DNA of 64,000 bases from the NCBI GenBank assembly GCA_027574665.1, contig CM050677.1, positions 558,001 to 622,000 on the forward strand, written 5' to 3'. Position 1 is the stretch's first letter. Every line of letters begins with the position of its first letter. Origin of the DNA: Rhynochetos jubatus. Its lineage: Eukaryota > Chordata > Aves > Eurypygiformes > Rhynochetidae. The position numbers and the translations under genes were made by a program. Of this stretch, positions 43,552 through 54,731 are shown piece by piece. The notes under the pieces were generated by a model. That model saw only the letters and a list, made by a program, of their open reading frames with translations. It was not told the origin of the DNA and ran no database searches.

Positions 43552-46500
43552 ATGATTAAGTACCTGCTCTTCAGCCCCTTGGGGCCCGAGAAGTTCCCAA
43601 CCCTGACGGAGCTCACCACCAGCGGTAAGGCCCTGGGAGCCCTTGCAGGAGTGCTCTCGGAGACACGATGACGCGGAGACGAGCTGTGGAAACCCTGAGG
43701 CCGGGGCTGTTGCAGGGGTCTGCTGGAAGGGACGGGCGGGTGCAAGGGTTGCCCTGCCTGCTGGTTCCCTTGGGGCCTGGGTGTGCTTTGACAGGCCTCT
43801 TGCGGCTGCCCACGTCAAAGGGCGGGATCCCCTTCCCCAGAACACGAGGGCCGCCTGCCTTTCCTGCCCAGGTCGCCTCCTGCCACGGTCGCCTCCGCGG
43901 GTAGGGGGGTGCTGGGTGGTCGGGTGTTGCTGACTCAAGCATGGCGTGCCTTTCCTTTGCTTTCCAGAAATCTGCCAAGTCTGGGCTGGCGCCTCCAGTT
44001 ACATCCACAGACAGCTCTCTCAGAAGAGGGTGAGCCTCGCCTCCTGCCCGTGCCCCGTCCTGCCCCTCCGGGCCTGCAGAGCGGCCAGGGCACGGCACCA
44101 TGCCCAGGGCCGCGGCAGGCACGCGGCAGCCTTCCTGCCGCTGCGCGGCACTGCCAACGCTCCCTCTTCTGCTTGCGTTTCCAGGCGGTGGAGATCGGAG
44201 TTGGGACATTCGCAGTTGTCCCAGCGCGGGCCACGGTGGGGGAGAACCAGGCTTTGCCTGTTGAGAGACCCGTGTTCAAGCCGTGCCAGTTGCTGAAGAA
44301 ATTCTACAAGCTCAAGTGTGCTGAGGCCGAAATTCCTGGTAAGGGGAGGGACCCTTCCCCTGCACGGCCCTTGCAGTTGGCTTGGTGCCGACACCTCTGC
44401 CACACGGCCGAGCAAAGGCTCTTCCGAGCTGGAGAGCGCTGAGCGTGGGCACACGCACGGCCGCCCAGCACCCTGTCCCTCCCCGGGCAGCCAGCCCCAT
44501 CTCCCCAGCTCGCCCTACGCTCCAGCTGGCTGGTCACGGCAGGAGGCACGGCCTGTCTTGGCCTTCCCCTGTGCATCCGGTTCGTTGTGGAGACGTGGCC
44601 GAAGCAGGAAGGGGAGAGCGTATCCCGAGGGCTGGGCGCTGGCGGCACCTGCTCTCCGAGCTGGCCCAGCCGCGGTGGGAGTGACCTGGTGTGGTGGTTT
44701 AACGGCAGCTAGCAAAATACCACGAAGCCGCTCTCACAGATCCCCCTCCCCTCCTCCAGTGGAGGGGAAGAATCGGAGGAAAAAGAAATAAGGCAGCTTG
44801 TAAAATTGAGATAAGAACTATTTACTAACTAAATCTAAATTAATATCTACAGATACTACTACTAATAAATCATTAAAATAGTAGAAAATGAGACATAGAA
44901 TGCAATATATACACTATGATACAATATGATACAATTTCCCACCATCCACTGATCACTGCACACCCAGGTGTTGAGGGATGAAAATCAGACCCCGAGAGCC
45001 CGAGAACCGCAGCCCGAGAGCAATCGCAGCCCGAGAGCCACGGCCCGAAGGCCGGAGCCCAGGAGCCTACGCAGCAGATTCCCAGCAAACCTTGTCACCG
45101 ATAACACGGCCAGGAAACTCAAAAGAGCCCACCAGCTCCCACACGAACGAGCCAGCCCAGGAGCGGGCAAAGCAGCTAACACAGGAGGGTCAGCAAGCGC
45201 CCGGGAGCAAATGAGCAGGGGAGTAACGGAGAGGGAGAAGGGAAGAGTAATGGCTACCGAGAGAGCGGAACATGACGTACTATGGAAGGAAATACTTCCT
45301 TGGTCAGTCTGGGTCAGCTACAGTATCCGAAGCGCACAAAAGACCTTGAGTTCAGTACAGGCCATCCCCGGCACCAGCTGAGGCCTTATCAATGTTTTCA
45401 CTTACTGTCCAGCAACAGAGTTCCCTGGCAACCAGAGTAAAGGGAGTTAGCCCTTTCCTGACTGAAGCCAGCACACATGGTTGCTCCGCGCTTCTTTCCC
45501 AGACGAGACACCACCCGCTGCGCTGGACTTCGAGCAGATTGCCGCCGACATCCACTTCCTCCCAAATACCGTGGAGCAGTGCATACACGAGACCCTGCTG
45601 TTCTTCGCTGGGGCCCTCCGCGATGACAAGGAGGTGGAATTCACCTTCGAGGGCATTGGCATCCTTGCTGTGCGAAGAAAAGCGGTCAGCATGACCTTCT
45701 ATGATGAGTGCCTGCTGGAGCTGGATGCGAGCGGGAACATGCTGGCAGCTCTTCTCGAGGTGGGCTTGCCATTTCTCCGGGGCTGCTCCTCGTGGCTCTG
45801 TGGCAAGGCGAGGTTTGCTGCCTTTGTGAGCAACCAGCACGTGAACTGGGCGTCTGCTGACACGTGTCTGTCCCCTCGCAGGACTCCAAGATGAGGGGCC
45901 TCATGGCCTTCCCGGGCAAAAACGATTTTGAGCGGCTCAGCCGAGACGGGGTCATCACGCTGCCAAGGTGAGCAGGATGGCTTCTGCAGCCCCTGGCTGG
46001 TCAGGGGAGCAGCTGCTCAGCCCCTGCTGCGGGGGCACCCTCTTGCCAAGGCTCCTCTCCTGCCAAACCTAGGCAAGACCAGGTCTTTGCCAGGAGAGCG
46101 GCCCCACGCGCCCACCGCTGGCTCCCCCCTGGCGTGGGGAGTGCAGACAAAGCGCCCAGTCCGCTCTCGATGTGCCCGGAGAGACTGAGGGAGGCGCGAG
46201 GGTGTGTGGGGGCAGCAAGGGGGGGTGTGCTGGGATCATCAGCTCTCTGGCAGGAAGGAGAGGGAAGCCCTGTGCCAGAGAGCTCTGTCCCCCAGGGGCC
46301 TGGCAGCGGCTTCTTAGCGTCAGCCCCCACGGGAGCGTGGAGCCCTTTTGCCCACCTGGTGCCTTCTGGTTTCCAGGCTGGCAGTCGAGACCCCCCACCA
46401 AGCATCGGCCCCCGCCATTTCCCTGAAGCCCAGGAGAGAGTCGGCGCCTTGGGGCGGGGGTGCCCGCAGAGGTGATGTCCCAGCTGAGTGCTGGCCGGGG

Positions 46501-48677
46501 GGCTGTGGGCGCTCCTCTGGCCTGCAGGGTCCCACACCCGCTGCTGTGCTGATCTCTTGCCTCCCGCCTGCAGTGAGCGTGCTGGATCCGGTGTTCCTGG
46601 CTCAGCGGAGAGTTTCTGTAGCCCGGCAGCTGGCAAAGGCAGACCAGCGGGCTAAAGCCAAGGAAGCCGGGTGAGCCCCCTGGGGGGTGGGACTGGTGGG
46701 GCTGGGGACGTGGGGCCACACATTGCCTGGCGCGGAGCAATGGGCTCAGACTGGGCTCCATGAGCTCAGCCTGTCGTGCCTCTTCAGGTTGCTGAAGGAG
46801 GACCCGAAGCAGCCCAGATCTCCAGCTGAGCCGCCGCTGGAGCCGCCTGCGTGCTTTTGGCAGCCCTGGGGAATGGTACGCCCTGGGGATCATTGACAGC
46901 CCCGTGTCGCACTTCGGGCTGTGGGCCGGGGCCGAAGAGGCAGCAAGAGCTGCCCACCCGCCCAGCCCAAGCCCGAGGAGCCTAACGCCGCATGTGTCGT
47001 GTGTGCATGGCCCCCAGGGAACGAGGTCCCTCCGTACCAAGAGGGAAGAGAAACGGCTCCGGCTGCTGATGGCATTCAAGCGCCAAGAGGTGGAAGCGGA
47101 AGTGTGGCGCGGATGCCACACCAAAAGAACGGGGCAGAAGACGGAGCGAGGCCAGGTATGGCACGCACTTCACAGCGCCCAGGAAAAGGGCAGATCCCCT
47201 CCCCGCTCCCTGGCAGGGGAGTACGGAGGGTCTCCCGCACAGACACGGCAGCAGTGCCGGGGCCGACCGGCCGGGCAGGGACCTTCTGTCTGCCCGCTGC
47301 CCCGCACACTGTCCCGCGGGAGCAGCCGTCCCTGAGCCCCCAGGCCGGAGCGCGCAGTTGGCTGTGGCACGGGGGGTTTAGTGCCTGTCCCTCCCTGCGA
47401 GGGGTCAGCATCGCTGCCTCGAGGGCCAAGCCAAGCCACACGCTGGGCTGACACCTCGGGAGCAGCCCCGGCTATTGGTGGCAGTGCTGTAGGAGAATCT
47501 CTTCTGCCTTCGCAGAGCCCCTGCCGCTACGGGTTTGAGGAGCCCCATCGCGCTCCCCACCTCCTGAGAAAGGCCTACGACGAGAAGCTGAAGGCGAGGC
47601 TGCAGGAGCAGGAGAGGTGCCCAGGCCCTGCGAGGCAGAGAGCGTCAGAGGGGCGGGCAGAGCGGCACTTCCCGGGGAGAGCATGGCAAGAGTAAGTGTG
47701 TGCCGGCTCCTGCAGAGGCCGGCTAAAACGTTGGGCGGCTCTGAGCCCTGGAGGTGTCCAGGCTTCCCTAAGCTACGCAGCTTGGCATCCTCCAGCTCCT
47801 CCTCAAGCAGCAATGACCGCGCTTAGATGCCACCTCCGGGGGCCTCCCTGCAGCCCCAGAGCAGCGTGTGACGCTTCTCCCCGGGGCAAGGCTGTGGGTA
47901 CAGCCTGCGCCTGTGTGTGCACGAGCAGGCACGGGGTGCTGGAAGAGGCACGCTGCATCCCAGCCAAGGCACGGCACAACCACGTGCTTGGGGTCCCCCT
48001 GCCCTGCCCGTCTGTCCCGTGACAGCAGCTCCTGGGGGAAGCAGCTCTTTCCCTGATGGCCCTGGGGGGCCTGGAGCCGGCTCTGCTCTCTGGCCTCCCA
48101 CCAGGCGCCCTCTTCGTCCATCCACGTGGCTGGCTTCCCACGGGCAGGGCGCTCAGCACAGCGTTCCAAGAGGGCACCCGCAGCCCGGGGAGGGGGGTGA
48201 AGGCAAAAGGCTGGCTCAGCCGCTGGGCTCTGCCTTCCCAAAGGCGGCAGCCTGGGCTTGCCCTCCCCACGCAGCTGCCCGGCTGCACCCCGGCTGATCT
48301 GCACTCTCCTCGCTGCAGCTGGGCCGGGGCACCAGGGCCCCTGAGCTGCCTACACAGAGCAGCGGGCTGGCCTCAGCAGCACCCCCAAGAGCTACTGCCC
48401 CGAGCCAGGCTCTGGGGCCTTGCGGGCCCTTCTCCCCAGCCACAGAGCTGAGGCTCTTTCTTCTGTGTCCTTTAGCAGCGGGGAGAAGCCGAGGCTGCTG
48501 GAGCGCCGTTGGAAGGCCCAGGGACTGGCAGCCACACCAAGAACCTGCGAGCAGCCCCGCAGAGTCCAGTGGCAGGGGCCTTGGCCATCACGGCAGACGC
48601 CCTTTGCAGCGGGAGAGCTGTCGGCAGCGGGTGGCGGGGGCGAGGAGCGCCTCTGCCAAGGGGAATGCACCCAATAA
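43552..48677 (+). CDS. CCDC81-like: CCDC81-like HU-domain protein, copy R1 (complete, LTR in intron 3)
   Basis: Exons: 43552-43624, 43968-44029, 44185-44338, 45503-45759, 45882-45967, 46377-46471, 46574-46670, 46788-46875, 47018-47155, 47516-47616 and 48476-48677. The total is 1,353 bases (450 aa plus stop), with the same exon lengths and phases as copy L and GT-AG introns. Domains in order: HU-like 1 (exons 1-3, to about residue 96), HU-like 2 (about 100-200), a linker rich in Pro and basic residues, coiled coil (305-384), and a short tail. In the family the HU-like domains resemble bacterial HU/IHF folds; the human protein is centrosome-associated. Intron 3 has gained a 786-bp solo LTR that ends 27 bases before the exon 4 acceptor. 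The TAA stop sits inside AATAAA. Exons 4-11 are repeated downstream as copy R2. Confidence 0.85.
44690..45475 (-). mobile_element. Solo LTR in CCDC81-like intron 3
   Basis: 786 bases from TGTGGTGGTTTAAC to CCAGCACA. Flanks are CCTGG (44685-44689) and CATGG (45476-45480), against the empty-site CTTGG in copy L (CCAAG at 13530-13534 on plus), so this is a 5-bp duplication with later changes. A 5-bp duplication and this LTR type fit class III/ERV-L. A CTGAC at 45458-45462 inside the LTR could supply a branch point for the nearby acceptor. The part after about 45,010 is what appears at the 5' ends of the ERV-L copies. Confidence 0.85.
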
Positions 48678-49700
48678 AGGCTGCTGGTGCCTGTGCCCAG
48701 GCGGAGTGAGCAGCTGCCCCGTGTTTCTCTGCGGCCAAGGGGGCGGGAGGGAGGCCCCGCAGCCCCCTGGTCGGAGGCGTTTGTGGACCAAGGGGCCGGG
48801 GGGACTGGTCCTGCCAGCCAGTCATGCCAGGCCGTGCGACTGGAAGAGCGGTGTCCCTGCCAGCACACGAGGCACAGGGGCTTCAGAGCACAGCTTCTCT
48901 GCGTGCAAACACCGCTCGGTAGGGCTGCCCAGAGCTCCGGGGCTGCTCACGGCGCGCTCAGAGCAGGGTCGCGCTGGCACAAGACAAGAGCGGGCTTGCC
49001 GCTCCTTGAAGAGCTACGCTCGCGTGGAGACACGTGCTTCGCCGAAGACACTCCTGAGCCGAGCCGTCGGCTTACCGTCAGGGACTGTCCAGTGGCCTGG
49101 GACATTCTTAAAATGGGCAATAAGGAGGCCCCTGGGAACTACTGAGCACCCAGCCTCTGCCCAGCGCCCGCTGAGGTCAGCCGACTGAGCCTCCTGGCAG
49201 TGACGGTGGAGCACACGGCAGACGGGGAGGCGATCGCAGACAGCCAACGTGGCTGCAGCAATGGCGTGTCGTGCCTGACTCCCCCAGCGCTCCTGTGCCA
49301 TGCAGTGGGGGGGTGGTGCAGGGCCCGCCCCTCGCCTGAGGCCCCAGCCGGTGACTGGTTGCCTGGGCTGGCACTCTGGACCCTCCTCTGAGGTGATGCT
49401 GCCTCTGATTGGCCCACAGCTGCTCAGGCTGCTGTGCTGCAGTGCCCGCCCTCCACCTGAGGTGATGCTCTCTCGGATTGGCCGCCGGAGGTGTCACACC
49501 TCCCCCCGCACCACCTGCCCCTCCGTGAGGGGAAAATGAAATGGAAGTTCCTTCATTAACTCCAGTAACTTCCGTCAAAACCAACCAGTGCTGCAGAAGG
49601 AGCAGAACCTCACCCCCCCCACATCCCCCCACCAGCGTTCTCCATCCACCTGGATCAGTGCTGAGCCCAGAGCTTTTGCTGGGGTTGAAAACCGCCTTTG
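48678..49700. other. CCDC81-like 3' flank with CCAAT block, R1 copy
   Basis: Same content as 24,349-25,370, with the empty class II target site at 49304-49309. No gene is seen. Confidence 0.6.
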
Positions 49701-50552
49701 GGCGGTCCAACCCCCTCTTTGAGGGCCCCCAGCTGGAGTTTCAGGCTCTGGGGACTCATCTGTAGGGCTTTAACCCCTCTTCAAGGGTAGAAAGACTCAT
49801 TTTTAGGTTCTAGGCCTGTACGCTGAGTTGCAGGGTCTGAAGTGTCCGTTTGAAGGTCCAAACCTGATTTCGGAGCTCAAGGTCTCTTCTGTTCAGGGCC
49901 CAAACCCTCATGTTTAGCATCCAACCCCTCATGGTATCGTCCAAATGCTCCTATTAAGGCCCAAAGCCTCCTTTTACGGTCCAAACCCTCAGCTTAGCAT
50001 CCAAAGCCTCATTTTTAGGGCCCAAACCCACATTTTTATGGGCCGGAGTTTCACTTTTGAGTACCAGAGCCCCGTTTCAGTGTCCACGGTGTTCAAGCCA
50101 CATCTGGAGTGTCCGTTTTCCAGCCCCAAAGCCTCATGTTTAGGGTACAAGCCTTCATTTATGAGCTTCAAACCCCCCTGTTGTAGTCCAAAGACTCATT
50201 TCAATGGCCCAGGTCTTCCGTTTTAAGGCACAAAGTCTGATTTTGAAGGCCCAAAGCCTTATTTCTGGAATCCAAAGCCGTATCTGCAGGGTCCAAACCC
50301 AGCTTTTATTAACAAGAGCTATTTTCCAGGACACACGCTTGCCTTTCTAGGCTCTAAACCCTCACTTTGGTGGCAGAAACCCTCATTTTTGGCTCCAAAG
50401 CCTCATTTTTGTGGTCCAAAGTCTCCGTTTCAGTTTGCAAAGTCTCCTTTTTAGGGTTCAAAGTTGCAGTGTTAGGCTTCAAAGCCCCATTTTCCGGGCT
50501 CCAATGTGGCATTGCGTACATCCAGCTAGAGTTTTTCAATGTGCAAGATGTG
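49700..50552. repeat. Degenerate ~21-bp array, R1 copy (inverted)
   Basis: Same segment as 25,370-26,221, cut at the same base by ERV-L copy 2. Confidence 0.8.
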
Positions 50553-51335
50553 TGTCGTAGTTTCACTACAAGCCTGCTCAACCACCCTGCCCCCCCCCAC
50601 CCCACCTCCTCCCAGTGAGGAAGGGTCGGAGGAACAAACCGAGAAAAGCCCGTAGGAGTTGAGATAAGAACTATTTAATTATATAAATGAAACATAGGGA
50701 GTTACTAACAATGCTAGTGCTAATGAGTAATTTAAGGAACGGAGGAAGAGGGTAGAACAAATGACACAAGATCCCACCCCGAGAAGGGAAAAAAGGAAAG
50801 AAAACCCCACCCGAAGGGAGCAAACCCCCCATGAAACCGCCCCGGGGGCCGAGAGAGTAAGAGAGAGGAAGAAAACTTCCAAACCCCGACTCCCAGACCG
50901 ATCTGCCCGGCAAGACGCTGGCTCTGCCTGGAGCACCGACCACTCGCCACGAGGTCCCACACCAAACAAACCCCCAGCCCCCTCGGCCGGAAGCCCCCTC
51001 AGACCCTTCCCCTTCCCAGGGTCATGCCCAACCACAAGCCTTTCCACCCACATCCCCACCCCCTCCCCGCCGGTTCTGCCCTGCCGCAGGTCCTGGGCTG
51101 GCACTACCTATGCAGCTTGATGTGTTATGGGGTGAAGCAAAACATAGACTAGCTGGTGCAAAACTAAGACACTAATCCCCACCCCTTTTGATTCACCACA
51201 TCCACATCAAGCTCACCTCCCACACTATTCCATAATCTCCCATCAGCCCGCTTCCCCTTTCCCATCCCATCCCACACGGATATCATCCCCTTAGTCTATG
51301 GACCATCTTGGCAAACGATCCATTAGTCCATGACT

Positions 51336-54300
51336 TCAGATTCCATCAGGTGTGGGGTCACTCAGGACAGGCAAAGGTGGAAGGGTTGTGTGGGATCGTT
51401 GGGCGCCGAAGCCAGCTAAGGTCAGGTCACTGCTGCACTCCTGGCTAGGCCAGACCTCTGTAGGGTGGGGTGGTTTTCTGCCAGAGCGGGTGCCTGTAAC
51501 ATGAAGCTCAGAGAACAGTGGCAGCGATTCATGTCCCTCATGTAATTCTGGGCTGTTTTCTCCCAGAATCAAATCCCCCTGAGGCACACAGCGGACTTCC
51601 CCATCTTCTCTCGTTACCCACCAAGTGCGCCCAGGTCCTTGAGCAAAAACAACCCCACGGATGGGTTTGCCTTTGCCCAAGGTGGGAGTAACCCAAACCG
51701 TTTTTCCCAGCACGCTTCTAGTATGCACTACAGGGACTTTATCTCCTTCTACCGTCCGTAGAAGGTTTGAGCGTGCAGGGCCAGCTCGATTGACGGATCC
51801 CCTGGTATTAACTAACCACGTGGCCTTTGCCAAGTTGGCATCCCAGTTCCTGAGTGTTCCACCCCCCATTGCTCTCAGGGTGGTCTTCAACAGCCCATTG
51901 CACCGTTCAACCTTCCCTGAGGCAGGTGCATGGTAGGGAATGTGGTACACCCACTCAATTCCATGTTCCTCAGCCCAAGCATCTACGAGGCTATTTCGGA
52001 AATGAGTCCCGTTATCTGATTCAATTCTTTCCGGGGTGCCATGTTGCCACAGGACTTGCCTTTCAAGGCCCAAGATAGTATTTTGGGCAGTGGCATGGGA
52101 CACCGGACATGTTTCTAGCCACCCCATGGTTGCCTCCACCATTGTGAGGACATGGCACTTACCCTGGTGGGTTTTGGGGAGGGTGATGTAGCCAACCTGC
52201 CAGGCCTGCCCATACTTGTATTTCAGCCATCGCCCCCCATACCAAAGAGGCTTTACCCTCTTGGCTTGTTTGATGGCAGCACACGTCTCACATTCATGGA
52301 TAACCTGAGCAGTTGTGTTTATGGTCAAATCCACCCCTCGGTCACGAGCCCACCTGTACGTGACATCTCTCCCCTGGTGGCCCGAGGTGTCATGGGCCCA
52401 CCTAGCCATGAACAGCTCACCTTTGTGTTGCCAGTCCAGATCCACCTGAGCCACTGCAATCTTAGCAGCCTGGTCTGCCTGCTGATTGTGCTGGTGTTCT
52501 TCAGTGGCTCAGCTTTTGGGCACGTGGGCATCGACATGACGCGCCTTGACGACCAGGTTGTCTAGACGGGAAGCAATGTCCTGCCATAGCGTGGCAGCCC
52601 AGATGGGTTTGCCTCGGCGCTGCCAGTTGCTCTGTTTCCACTGCTGCAGCCACCCCCACAGGGCATTTCCCACCATCAATGAGTCAGTGTAGAGGTAAAG
52701 CGCTGGCCATTCCTCTCGTTGAGCAATGTCCAAAGCCAGCTGGATGGCCTTTACCTCTGCAAACTGACTGGATTCACCTTGACCTTCTGCAGTCTCTGCA
52801 GCTTGTCGGGTGGGACTCCACACAGCAGCTTTCCACCTACGATGTTTCCCTCCAGTGCGGCAGGACCCATCAGTGAACAGGGCGTATTGCTTCTCATTGT
52901 CCGGCAACTGGTTGTACAAAGGGGCTTCTTCAGCCCGTGTCACCTCCTCCTCTGGTGACATCCCAAAGTCTTTGCCCTCCGGCCAGTCCATGATCACTTC
53001 TAGGATTCCTGGGCGACTGGGGTTCCCTATACGGGATCGTTGTGTGATCAGGGCAGCCCACTTACTCCATGTAGCATCGGTGGCATGGTGAGTGGAGGAG
53101 ACTCTGCCTTTGAACATCCAGCCCAGCACTGGCAGTCGAGGTGCCAGGAGGAGCTGTGCTTCAGTTCCAACCACTTCTGAGGCAGATCGCATTCCCTCAT
53201 AAGCTGACAGTATCTCTTTTTCAGTTGGCGTGTAGTGGACCTCAGACCCTCTGTATCCCCGGCTCCAAAATCCAAGGGGTCGACCTCGGGTCTCTCCTGG
53301 ATCTTTCTACCAGAGACTCCAGGTAGGGCCATTCTCCCCGGCTGCGGTGTAGAGCACATTCATTACCTCTGGCCCGGTCCGGACTGGTCCAAGGGCTACT
53401 GCATGCACCATCTCCTGCTTGATCTGTTCAAAGGCTTGTCGCTGCTCAGGGCCCCATTGGAAACCGTTTTTCTTACGGGTCACCTCGTAGAGAGGGCTGA
53501 CAATTTGACTGTAATTTGGGATATGCATCTGCCAGAAACCCACGACGCCTAGGAAAGCTTGAGTTTCCTTCTTGCTTGTTGGTGGGGACATAGCTGTGAT
53601 TTTGTTAATCACGTCCATCGGGATCTGGCGACGCCCATCTTGCCACTTTATTCCTAAGAACTGGATCTCTCGTGCAGGTCCCTTGACCTTACTTTGCTTG
53701 ATGGCAAAACCAGCTTTCAGCAGAATTTGGATTATATTCTTCCGCTTCTCAAAAACTTCGTCAGCTGTGTCACCCCATACAGTGATGTCATCAATGTACT
53801 GCAGATGTTCAGGAGCTGCACCCTGTTCCAGTGTGGTCTGGACCAGTCCATGGCAGATGGTAGGGCTGTGCTTCCACCCCTGGGGCAGCCGATTCCAGGT
53901 GTATTGGATGCCCCTCCAGGTGAAAGCAAACTGTGGCCTGCACTCTGCTGCCAAAGGAATGGAGAAAAAGGCATTAGCAACGTCAATCGTGGCGTACCAC
54001 TTGGCTGCCTTTGACTCCAGCTCGTACTGGAGTTCCAGCATGTCTGGCACAGCAGCACTCAGTGGTGGTGTGACTTCATTCAGGCCACGATAGTCCACTG
54101 TCAGTCTCCATTCCCCATCTGACTGATGCACTGGCCAGATGGGGCTGTTAAAGGGGGAGCGGGTTTTGCTGATCACCCCTTGGCTCTCCAGCTGGCAAAT
54201 CAGCTTCTGGGTGGGAAGCAAAGAGTCTCTGTTAGTACGGTACTGCCGCCGGTGCGCTGTTGTGGTGGCAACTGGCACCTGTTGGTCTGCAACCTTTAGC

Positions 54301-54731
54301 AATCCCCCAGCAGAAGGGTCCTGTGAGAGACCAGGCAAGACAGAGAGCTGCTCAATTTCATCAGTGTCTATAGCAGCTATCCCAAAAGCCGACCGGTACC
54401 CTTTCGGGTCCTTAAAGTACCCTCTCTTAAGATAGTCAATGCCAAGGATGCACGGGGCATCTGGGCCAGTCACAATAGGGTGCTTTTGCCACTCCTTCCC
54501 AGTCAGGCTTATTTCAGCCTCCAGCACAGTCAGTTGTTGGGAATCCCCAGTCACACCAGAAATGCTGATGGGTCGTACCCCCTTATAGCTTGATGGCATG
54601 AGGGTACACTGTGCACCCGTGTCCACTAGAGCCTTATACTGCTGTGGCTCTGATGTGCCAGGCCATCGAATCCACACAGTCCAATAAACACGGTTATCTC
54701 TCTCCTCCACCTGGCTGGAGGCAGGGCCCCT
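51336..54731 (-). pseudogene. pol: ERV-L pol, copy 2 (two stops)
   Basis: One continuous frame from the TAG after gag to 51,336, interrupted only by TAG at 53307-53309 (Gln in copy 1) and TGA at 52509-52511 (shared by all three copies). Protease (DTGAQCTL), reverse transcriptase (YIDD), RNase H (FTDGS) and integrase (372-codon block, 52454-51336) are all recognisable. The integrase first Asp position is Gly, as in copy 1. The copy is inactive as it stands. Confidence 0.8.

Larger units (their letters stand above)
2140..50552. repeat. Large inverted repeat (palindrome) of the gene-pair locus
   Basis: The left arm is 2,140-3,386 plus 9,701-22,358. The right arm is 35,961-50,552, read in reverse. 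Arms include MROH, CCDC81-like, the CR1 and the arrays in mirror order. Differences are the class II provirus (left only), the solo LTR (right only) and small indels. The spacer, 22,359-35,960, contains unique sequence, partial CCDC81 copies and ERV-L copy 1. In addition, 1-2,130 is a direct repeat of 20,247-22,358. Confidence 0.9.

Noticed and set aside
48300..48475. Possible extra CCDC81-like exon between exons 10 and 11
   Set aside because: An acceptor-like CTGCAG exists, but no GT donor keeps the frame, and joining exon 10 to exon 11 directly gives an exact 450-codon frame.
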